From Rhipicephalus microplus (Eukaryota; Arthropoda; Arachnida; Ixodida; Ixodidae), in NCBI RefSeq assembly GCF_043290135.1, contig NC_134709.1:67077456-67141455 (forward strand): a stretch of 64,000 bases of DNA, in the 5' to 3' direction. Shown one piece after another: positions 33,657 to 45,200 of the stretch. How positions within the stretch are numbered: position 1 is the first letter of the stretch; the number at the start of each line of letters is the position of its first letter. The position numbers and the translations under genes are program-made. The notes under the pieces are model-generated. The model did not search any database and was not told where the DNA came from. It saw nothing but the letters and a program-made list of their open reading frames with translations.

Positions 33657-36600
33657 CTGTTGGGAGAGGTTGCGGGTCACTTCAACATGCATCATTGACA
33701 AGGTTGCAGAATTGCGACAACGCATCAACTCTCGTATAGCCAACTGAACATACCGTGGTGCAATTTCAGCATCTTATGATTGGAATGTGTGCAGATTACG
33801 AGTGCCAGTGCAGAATGCTGCACCACGCTAAAGCATTCTAGAGTCTACCTCATTTGCATCGCCAAGAGGCACGATCTTGTACGAGCTTCTATAAACGAAT
33901 GAGCATTTTTACTGTACCTGACTGGCTAAGGCGTGCGCACACCTCCCTTGTGAGAGATAAGCACGAGGTTCATTCAATCACATTGAAAAAAAAATGTCCA
34001 TTCTTTCACAAAACACCTACAAGACACCATGTCAAGATACAGAACTTCAGTAGTATGACAGCTTTATTTGCTGTTACAGCAAAACCTCATTCATACATAC
34101 ACATGTTAAACACACAAATACTTAGACACAAAGCTGCTTCCGTGCACGGCGTGTCGGGACTCCTCCCGCATGCTTACAAGCAGCGGCCACAACAGAGGTA
34201 GTCGCAGTGGCTGCAAGAGGGGCTCTGAAATGAACACATGATCCTTGTTTATGTGTACCTCTAGCTTTAGCAACCTCATCAAAACATGAGGTATCAAAAG
34301 GGTGGGAATGTGGCTCATTTGCGAAATGTCATCGCCGCAGCAGTCTACGTCACATGTGTACATGCTACTTTGTTAACTTTGCAAAATATGTCATCGCCGT
34401 GGAGGCAGCCAAACGCCTTATGTGTACATTTTAATTTGTTAACTAATGCAAGCAGTAAGAAGCTCTAGGTTATGATATGCAAATGCGTGGTGTAAAAATG
34501 CATAGCCAAGAATCATTTCGGTGAATCTTCGCATATAACAAATGGGCCGAAGAAGTTACTCATGCAAACGACCAGGGGCTATCTAGGCGACACTCATTCT
34601 CAACACGATTGCGATAACACTTAAACTACAAGCTGGGGATAATGCAGTTACAAACCTTTCAGGTCAGTGGTTCAATTTTAACGCTTGAGTCGAGGCCATG
34701 AAATGCGTATGCACCGTTAACAGACTCGGCAAGTTTCCAAATTACTGCCGTGAATTCTCACATACGTGAAAAGCTTGTGAAGCGCACTGCAACCAGAACA
34801 GCCTGCCCGATACACTTGTTTCAGGTGTGTCATCGCAGCCGCGTATAAACAGGAAAAGCATAGTCAAAGTCATCCTATCGTTCGCTGCTGCTTTTATTAA
34901 CCGTGTCCACGCAGAAAGAAACACATGCTTCATGACTAAGTGACAGCTTTAGTTCACGAGAGTACAGTGAAATTATTTGGATGCGTCTAAGACTTCTGCA
35001 GTTCTATCAATAAGGGCAACCGCAAAAAAATTCTTTGCATTTCCTCGCGTAAAGATAAGTATGCTCTATGCTTCCACACAAGGCTTATTCCAAAAAATGC
35101 AGTGCTGCACATTACAATGACAAACGCTTCACAGAGCTAATCGTTTTTGCTTGGTAAGCTGCTCTAAAACATTAACCGATGAACCAGCGTCGAACGCAGA
35201 TTCTCGTGCCGCTAACCTTTTTGCGACAGTTCTTGTAACATGGCCCATCTTTCTTGTGCCTTCCTACGCAAATCACCATGACAGCTCGTCGGTACACCAT
35301 TTTTTTTCCTTCTTTGCACGGCAACAAACCGCGCATGCACCAGTAAAAACACAGCGGAAACTGCTGTAGACGCAGCGGCTTTTGCCTACCACGAGAAACC
35401 AAACACCTGATAACAGCGCCACCGCATTTTCTTGACGTACATCTGATGGAATTCATCTATAGCAACAAGCACAGCTCGCCTCCGCATGTTGCGATTAAAT
35501 GCTACGACCCAATCCGGAAAAAAAAAAATGGCTATAGTCATCCCAAGATCGACTGAAACCATGTATTTTATGGAAAGGCTTCAGCTTTATTTGAAGCAGC
35601 GGGGCCTTAGGGGGTCTTGAACATTTTTCGGCAACTCGTGATGGGGCAAATGTCTGTTGCCGAGGATTTCAAGCCAGCAGTAATAACAGGGCTCAAGCTG
35701 AACTCTTAGGAAAATTATAACTGCGCTAAAAACGAGATACGAGAACAAAGTGGACATGCCGATCGCAGACTAACAACTCGTTTATGGGGAAAAGTACACC
35801 CGTTTTTAAAACAAACTGAAAGCATGCGCAAAGACAAACATGAACACATGATCGGTTCCAAGAATTCCACCAGCTAAAAATGAAATCTCGCTCTTTGCTG
35901 GAAAGATACACGGATGAGTCACCGACAAAGTGCATCAGTGACTCATCAGGCCCGTGTCTAGCTATCCAAGATGCCTCCAAGATCTCTCTTGCTCTCTGGC
36001 TCACCCTAACACCTTAGTACTGCTGAAGATGGGCTTGCATCCCTGCACGCATGCACCACAATAAACTGGTTGATGCCTCCCACTCTTGTCTCCTATAGAA
36101 TTAGCATGATAATGAGAACGAACAGCCGCTCTGATTAGATACCAAACTGGCTAAGCGCAAACAGAATGATAAGCATTGGCATCGGAAAAGGCATCATTCC
36201 GCGATTTCACCCAGCAGTCATGAACTAGGTGACCAAGCTTCAGCTTCGAATCGCCTGTGGCTCGAAAGCAAGCCAGTGGCAAAAGCAGGGCAGCCTCGCT
36301 GCCATTGCTATCGAGCAATGGAGGCACCAATGCTTGGTAAATAGCGGCGGTTTCTGGTGGTGCCGGTGTGTTTCTTAGACTTCAACATATTTTCATGCTC
36401 TGAAAATGCATCAAAATGTTAAAGATTGTGTTTACAGCATAGAATTAAATATCTGAGCATAGAATTGCACCGTAAAATTTCGTTTAAGTGGGACGGCAGA
36501 AGAAAAAGTGTTCATTGTGGCGAGAATATTCATGTATAGACTTCTATGGACTGATGAAGGGGAACCCAGAATTCTTCGCTGCAGTGAAAATTTCGTTGAA

Positions 36601-38961
36601 GCGGCGTTCGGTGTGACAGAGTATGACTGTATGCGTTTGATGGAGCATGCTAATTCTATAGGAGACGGTAGTGGGAGGCATCTACCAGTTTATTGTGGCG
36701 ATTGTGTGCAGGGATGCAAGCCCATCTTCAGCAGTACCAAGGTGTTAGGGCGAGCCAAAGAGCAAGAGAGGTTTTTGAGGCATCTTGGATAGCTAGACAA
36801 GGGCCTGATAAGTGCGTCAGTGACTCATCCATGCATTTTTGCAGCAAAGAGCGAGATTTCACTTATAGTTGATAGGAGTCTTGGAACAGGTCACGTGGTC
36901 ATGTTTGTCTTTGTGCATGCATTTAGTTTCGAAAAGGCTGGTGTACTTTTCCAATAAACCAGTTAGTCTGCAATCGTCCTGTCCACTTCGTTCTCGTGTC
37001 TTGTTTTTAGCACAGTTATAATTTTCGTAAGTGTCTTACCAACTAGCCCCCCGTCATGCGCTTCTCAAGTTGAACTCTGTAGCAATATTTTTATGTTCCA
37101 AAATGCATCAAAATAGTAGAGACTGTGTTTACTGAAAGAAATATTGTTGTTTCGAATCGGGAATCGCATCGTCGAATTTCAGAGAACTGGAAAAGCAAGA
37201 AAAAAAAAAGAGGCATTCATTGTGGTGAGCACAATGTGGTGAGCCCATGAACTACTGACTTGTAACTGAAAATTACTCATTATACTGGCAATATTGTGGA
37301 AGCAGCATTCATTGTAGCATGGTTTGAATTTTTGTTATTGGTTTATGTGCCTTGAAAACAGACATGCCGCTGTTTAGAAGCAACAGCTTTACTAGCACTT
37401 TGCTTAGATAAGTTGAAACACAATGTATCACATCTAACAGACTCTTAGGCCACTTATTCGAAGCCAGTCATTTGAGGTTTGACTTTGCGCTGAAAGCCAA
37501 ATGTTGTGATGTCGAATTCTGCGTCACAGAAACATGCTGGTGTGGTGGACCGTAAGGACGGCAGAGCAACACTCACATGATGCGAGTAGGCAGGAGGTGG
37601 CGAGGTGGACGTCACGCTGCTACTGGGAGACGACACCATCGTGGCGCAGCAAAGCCACACCATGGTAACCACAACAAGGAACAAGACCATAACGAGCAGC
37701 CACTCCGGAATGCCCGACTGGCGAGAGATGCAGTCCAGCCAGCTAAAAGAGGAGCTGGTGGCCGCTGCAGACACCGTCGAAGATGCTTCGCCGTCAGCTG
37801 CCTCTTGCTCCGACTTGGTGGAAGACGCCGGCTTCGCCGGCTTGTCTTCTGCAGGATCACCTGTTGCAAGAAGGGTCAGGAGATGACACATCGGTAGCGT
37901 GAAGAGCTGAGTCATGGCAATTTGTTGCACTCAAGAATAAGACAAAACAGGAGTGCTGACGCGGCCACCACACAAAACATTCGCTCAATAGTAGGGACAA
38001 ACTGTGCGATGCGAATACGAAGGTCAGACCCATCTCTTTGCTCTCTCCCTCCACACTCCCCACTTTTGCCCATGCTTCCTTCTTTGCTTGCACTATTCAA
38101 TGTGTAGCGCCATCTATCGTGGCACACAGAAAATCATCCAACAACCTGCTCTCATGAATGCACACAAGGTGATTGGCAGAGGCCAGCAGCGTTGACAAAA
38201 CTGTGAGAAAATGGGCAGGCAAGCAGACGTAAGTGTGCAGCAAAACACAACTATGCACCACTGCTACAGCAACGACTGAGAAAACCCCTGCTGCTGGAGC
38301 AGTGTCTCTTCTCCACAGCTAAATTTCTTTCACCCTTCCAGACAAGCGAAGTAAGTGCAGCAGTGTTATCCCGCTGTCTGGTTGTGCCCAACGCCATAGA
38401 CAATAGTCGAGGAAAATTTCACGCGAAAATTATAGCTCGCATGAGTCAACCATGCACAGCTCACCGGCATGCGGGTCGAGGATACGGATGGGCGTGAGCT
38501 CTCCACGCACCACAACTAGGTGGCCGGTGTCCTTTTGCACGTAAACGGCGTAGAACGTGCGTCGGATAATGCGACACACGTGGTCCACCACTGTCTCGTA
38601 CATTTTCTGCACCAGCATAAGCAACTTGAGTGGGTGCAGGTGTGATGTCTTCTTCTGCTCCGACTGAAGACGCGCCAGGAGAACCGGAAAAGTAGCAAGG
38701 ACAAGCAATGATTGACATTGTGAGCAAATAAACAACTAAAGACACCATAACACATTTATGGTTCTAATATCAAAAATTTTGCGGCTCGGTAAAAATGGAT
38801 ATTTTACCATCGACTTCACCAAGAATAAAGCCGGATGGCGGAGTAGGTGAGTTGGTTGAAGTGCATAGTACTTGTTAAAAAGACATGACCAAGAAAGAGA
38901 AGACAAATACAAATGTTAGGTCTTATTATATAATAACACTTCTTATGCTTCCTAAGTGTGT

Positions 38962-39007
<46 letters not shown>

Positions 39008-39186
39008 AGAAAGCAGTGTATACCTAAGGACTCGTTTTTCCGTGTTTTAACACAATATTAATGAGATCTAACAGACAGTAATGCCAAGGAATGCACAGGA
39101 GAAGTTATTAGAACCAATGGAATGTAAATAACAAAAAAGAAAAGCGGATGAAAAAATAACCAGCCGTGAGCAGGCCTCTGCTCACG

Positions 39187-39259
<73 letters not shown>

Positions 39260-42200
39260 GTGATGCTGTAGATTGTCTTTTATAGACAAATGCCATTATT
39301 CGCCCCACTTTTCCAACCTTCACAACGATAGACGGTTTCACTGCTGCAGAATATATTTTATGAATCTGACCCTATTCAATTTTTTAAGAAGCCATTCCAT
39401 TCAACTGTCCCACTTTACGTGCCACATTACTGAAAAGGAGATTTATAATGGTGGTGCTATTTGAAAGCTCAGTGTTTTCCTCAACCAGATACTAGTTTAG
39501 AAACTTCTGTTCTAATGAGCACTTCTGGCCTTCAAACATTCAAAGCATCCCATGTGTTACAATGAGCACGACCAAAGTCTGGAGCCATCAACAATATCAA
39601 TTACGTTCTTTGCGAACTGCGACACATACCTCATCCTCATTCTCCTCTCTTTTCAAAACTTCAACGCGCGTCACAACGAAGATTTGCACGCGTAACTAGA
39701 TTTATGCAGCCATCTGCTGTACTAGTTTATTACCTAAGGGCCAACAGTCTGAGCAATCACAACAACATTCATGGTCAACCAGCCCAGCAGGTGCGAAATT
39801 ACAAGACATGGACATAAACTGGTCGCATTGCTGCTGTGCTTGTTCACAAAAAAATTTTTCAGCTGGCTCAGCTTTCTCTACTTGTACACAGAGACATAAA
39901 TGAGCTGCTTTGAAGCCTTCCTGCAGTTTAAAACTTAGAGGACTCTTAAGCTTCACCTTTAAAAGAGTTGAGTGCAATAGCGATAGCCTGTTCGGAGTGA
40001 GTACTTCAAACACACAGTGCATGAAACCTTTTGGAAGTTGCTATGCACACACTAAATGACCTTAAGGAAATTGGCGCGTGTGATTTTAGTAGAGAGTTAC
40101 CGGCTTTAAACCATGAAGCCATTATGAAAATCACATGTTCTGACGCCCGCTGGCAATGGGCGCTTGTATCGAACATTATTACAGCAATATTCGATGTTGC
40201 ATTGTGAAGCATGTATAAAGGACACGTGTGTTTGTAAAGAATGAAGGCTACTTTCACTGCATTTCCAAGCAGAAGAAGTTCTTTTCACCGTATTCACAAG
40301 CAGATGCGTGGCAGTCTAGTAGAACATCTGCTTGCCACACAAACAACCCGGGTTCAATCCCCACTCGGACCCAAACGCCCTTGGCTTGCTTCCCACTCTG
40401 ACCCAGGAATTTTTTATCATTTATCTTATTTGCATTATTCTAGATTTTTCGGTTACGCATAAGATAATGGTTTTTCACTCAACATCCAAGAATGCCAGAA
40501 TTTCTGCAAAACGAGCTCTTTAACGATATCACATTAATGCACTTAGCAGCAGCGAAATCTACATTGGAGTTCCCCGCTGTAATGCAGTGAGAATGCACGG
40601 CAGTTTGTTGCCAAGTCATTGGCAGAACTCACCATTTTGCTAACGTGCCTGAACTGCTCATCACATCCTCCGGTGCATGCATAGTAGCTAGGCTGGCTTG
40701 GATAAGCCTCTGTGCAGGCTGCAAAACCGAAACAACAAAACTATGGCGATTACTTACTACAACTCGCACAATAAGCACGCAGGACATTAGTCATGCAGGA
40801 CAACTGCACCCAATGCTGTTCATTTCAGAATGTTAAACATTGGTGAATGCCAGCACATTACCAGGTTGAGAGAAGAGGGATGAGGACTAGAAAAGAAACC
40901 TACTAAATAGTCTGAGCAAAACAACACTCGCATTGATGTCCTTTATTCAAGTTGTCTTAGGTGCTCGAGTTGCCTATTCAGTCAGGTACAACCTTTTTAA
41001 AATAAGCAGTCTTATAACAGAATACATAAAAAGATATACAAAAAATAATGAGCCCAGAAATTTTGCATACAGCGATTCAAAACTAAGGAAACACTACAGA
41101 AAACAATTGTTTTCGTATTAGTGAATTACCTTTCTAACATACCAAAACCATTTTTCTCAAGAGAAGATGATCGAATAAAGAAATGACCGAATGGCCATTA
41201 AAAATGAACATGTATTGAAAAAAAATTAATAACAACATTTAAAGTACCATCTTTACTCAATTCTGACAAACACACATTGTTCCTCAAAATTGACAAGATC
41301 AACTGTGTGTTAAAGAAAAGCGCTAAATAAATAAAAATAAATGCCTTTTGAAAGCTTTGGTCTCCTATACCGGGCCTTATGAAATCTCCATTAAGTTTTT
41401 CTACGATAATAATGAGCAAACACAGATTTTCAAATTGCCTTTTTACCAAGTGAAAAAAAAATTTCACGTTTTACCAAGAAAATCAGCCAAGGAAGCAATC
41501 GAAAATATCGCAGTGTTTCCTTCACTGGCCATACAAAAATAAGAAAGTGAAGTTGAGAATTTATTACGATGAGCAAATACAACATGACCTAAGAACTTGC
41601 ATACGGATGAGGTGGCTCGAGGATTCACCAACCACCGAGCCCCCCCCCCCCCCCCCACTTCTGCAGTAAAGGACCCTGCTCCCCTAGACCCTTCGTACGT
41701 AACGATCCTTAAATATTATAAAGAAAATAGATCTATCCTCCTCCACATGACAGACACAGCGCCATGGAGGCGACCGTGCTACGAGGGCTACAGACAAGCA
41801 CGTACATAATACTCTCCACTTGGTGTGGAGCCACACCGACACTTTTTCATATTACGTGGGAGTGTGCAGAGCATGGAGAAGAGCACGGCAGAAATGGCAT
41901 ATGGGACAAATGGGAGCCGCTGCTGTCTAGCTTGGCCCTAGAAGATCAGCAACAACTGATCCGAAGAGATAAACGAATGGCTCATGCCAGTGGGGCCTTA
42001 GAATAGGGGCACCACCCAGCCGGACGAACTGATTTTTACCCTTATGTTACTTACGAGGCACAAAGGTTCTAGCCTGTCTGATCCCTGTACATAATAAAGT
42101 TTTTCTAATACCACTACTACTACTTCACTACTTTAGAATGCAATGCATTTTTCATTTACTGAGAAACAACAAAGCATGCTTGCACAGACACTTTCAAAAT

Positions 42201-45200
42201 CAATTGAATAATGGCCACCTAACACAGGAACCCCAAGACGAAGATGCTACTGAGTTTCCCGAGGCCTCGCTCAAAACTGTGCAGAGAGAGCCTGAAAAAC
42301 AGCCACTTCGTTTATATTTCAAAACTCCAGAGCAATCCCCAGAACAAAAAGTTTAAATTTAACGTAGCTGAACAATGCGGAGCTCTTCCCGATGACAACA
42401 AATGCTTCCACAAAATAAAAACTAAAAAAAATAAAGGCCATTCACTGCCCTACGAAAAAGGTCACTAACACGCTGTCACCTAAACAAGCTCGTTATTTCC
42501 TGTCACTACTCTAAGAGCTGACTAGACTGACTCAGTACTGCTCTTTGCATTGCCAGCCTGTGTAAAACCTCGCTGTTTGCAGCAGTGGTACAGTCCTTTT
42601 CAGTACACTCAAATACGCGCAGTTTCACTTAGGAAACATTAATAAACGTCGCATGCAGAGAAAAATAAACACGAAAAACTGTTTACATGCCTAATCCATA
42701 AGAACAGCACAGAGACAGATAAGATGCCCTTGTTTTGCCCTTTGTTCTGCCCATCTTTTACTCTGCCAGACGGAATTTAAAGAGTCTCCGATATTGCAAC
42801 AATACAACAACTTGCAATACACTTAACTAAAGTGCACAATGGCACTAAGGTAAGGCGCGTGCAATAAAGGGCAGTCTTCAAACGAGCTCAGCTGGGTAGG
42901 TTTTTTTCCTGTCTCTAAAGTTTATATCAGCCTTCCCATTCGTCAGCAGAGAAGTGCTTGACAGTGCAAAAGTCATACATGATAGAGCGTGGGATGCCTG
43001 CATTTTCACAAGTTAATGACACGACCAAGCAAGCAATCTAGCGAAGCACTTTTTATTTGAGGATGAAATGAACAGATATTGCAATTAACTTTTTTTAATT
43101 TGCGACAGAGGCTTAGTAAAAGTGTCAGCGAGACGGCATGAATGTGGGTCATGGTTGCGATTGCTTGTTTCGGCTGTCCTGACGTATAACTTGGTAAAGA
43201 GTAATAGTTAGCTGTCATGATTTATGTTTGGCCCCACTGGTGCTAAAGTACACAGGCATGTGTCCATGCAGCGTTTACCGTAAGCTGAGAGTATAGCAGT
43301 AAAAAATTGATATAACCTAATATTATGGTACATTATGCACCGACAACATTTGATGAAAATTTAAATGTTTAAACAATCTTCTCTAAACAGCCAGGTACAT
43401 AAACTATACTGGTGGCAATAAATGACTGAAGAGCAATGGTCTTATAACCTCATATAGTTCATGGATAATGCTAGCCACACATCCTCCACAGGACCTGCTG
43501 TAATTGCTATTTCAGAGCGGCATTAAAATAAGGTACCCTCACAAAAAGTGTGAATTAGAACAGGCCTTATTACAGATGCATTCAGTTTACCCTGGCACAC
43601 TAAGAATGACGAAAGTTATCTAAATTAATTTTGTGCAACATAGGTGTAACAGTCTTAAGTTTACTCCGGAGAGTGCTTCATTGATATGTTGGGTTTAACG
43701 TCCCAAAAGCACCATACGATTGTGAGAGAGGCAATAATGAAGGGCTCCGAAAATTTCGACCACCTGTGGTTCTTTAACGTGTACCCAAATCTGAGCACAC
43801 GAGCCTACAGCAGTTTCGCCTCCATCGAAAATGCAGTCGCCAAAGCCGGGATTCGATCTCGAGACCTGCGGGTCAGGAGCAGAGTACGTTAGCCCCTATA
43901 CCACCGCGGCGGGGCTCCGAAGAGTTCTTCGAATCGTATTGTGCATTTCGCATGTCATATCCCAACAATTATTATTACTATCACAAAAAGGACTGCAGCT
44001 TGTTGCACAACACCTTGATAAAACTAGAATACAGATCATCATGATATTGTATACCGAGACCCACGATGACATTCATGTGTTTTGGCACTGAAGCTTAGCA
44101 AAAAAACTGAAAAATGCAATTTTGGATTGGTCCTTCTCTTCTAATACTAGTTTGATGACATCGATGATGAAAATGTATCGGTCAATCATTTATCAACCTC
44201 AACTGATTTAGCTTAGTCTCCGTATAAATTCCACTTTTCTGTTTTCGCAGGACTAGCAGCTAAGCACAAGTACGTGCTTGTAACTGTTCTAAATATCTTT
44301 GAAACGACAGCTGCCAGGACTACAGACAATGAATTTTCAGCTATACAGTTACCTTTGTGTTCAAAGGAGAGTGGGCAAGAGCGTGAAAACTGCCTAGGAT
44401 GACAGCTTAGCGAACCACGAGACAAGGGTTGCAACTGTCAGCTTTGTCAATACAAAAAAGAAAAAAAATCTAGCCCACCCATTTCATGCATCACTTGATG
44501 CAACAACATGAACCGTTTCCTACTCACTGTAGGCTCTCTGCACCCGTTTAGAATGACAAACCTACAGTTATTTCATCATTGATACTTTCCATAAGATAAG
44601 CTGTGCCCTCTGTTTAATGAAAAAAAAAAAAAAAGAGAATACTCGCAAGAAAAAAAAGCGTAAGCGCACAGAACTTCGGCCTGTGGAAAATAAAACCGAC
44701 CTTTGTTTTTAAAACAGGCAGCTGCTTTTGTTTCATACAAGTGACAGGACGTGCTATGACGCAGTTTTAGAGAAGAAAAGAAGGTGGCTATCGGCTTGGC
44801 CGCAACAATGCACACCGACTCGGCTACGCATGAGCACACAGCTGCGTCCTGGAAAAGAAGAAAAGGTCTCGCGCGAAGGCCCCTGTCGTTCTTGCCAACT
44901 TTCTGCAATCACTTGTATATATATCAATACAGCCTTTTCTTATCGAAGCTGCACCAGCGAGGTGCTCACTGCGTCGCACGTCCGAGAAAGATTAGAACCG
45001 GGCCGTTTGCAGCCGTCCGAAATACCATATTTCTTGCGGGTCTCAGTTTTCGCCTCCAGCGACGGTTGGTCGGTGCGGCAGGCGTCAGACAAGAAACGAG
45101 AGACCGAGAAAGGATTGGCGACGCGCGGAGAGAGGGAACGCGCGTCTTGTGTTGGTGCGCGCCGACAATCGCGTCGCGGGGCGAAAACAACTTCGTGTCG

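Larger units (their letters stand above)
33657..37576 (-). other. TMEM59 intron 5, repeat-rich
   Basis: A 3.9-kb intron holding an inverted pair of Penelope-like fragments, a diverged two-copy repeat near 34320-34442, and two direct copies of another repeat (36385-36600 and 37088-37320). No other gene seen. Confidence 0.7.

Noticed and set aside
35930..35975. CTGATGAGTCAC core on the minus strand, as in a hammerhead ribozyme of Penelope elements
   Set aside because: The helix II partner is followed by CTCATC, not the required GAAA, and the segment is inside the GIY-YIG coding region.
37577..37897. Plus-strand open frames opposite TMEM59 exon 5
   Set aside because: Shadows of the coding strand; the minus-strand exon has phase-matched splice sites and a clear family match.
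40303..40380. tRNA gene
   Set aside because: B box present, but the cloverleaf is poor and the downstream tail recurs at 29268, so it is a SINE.
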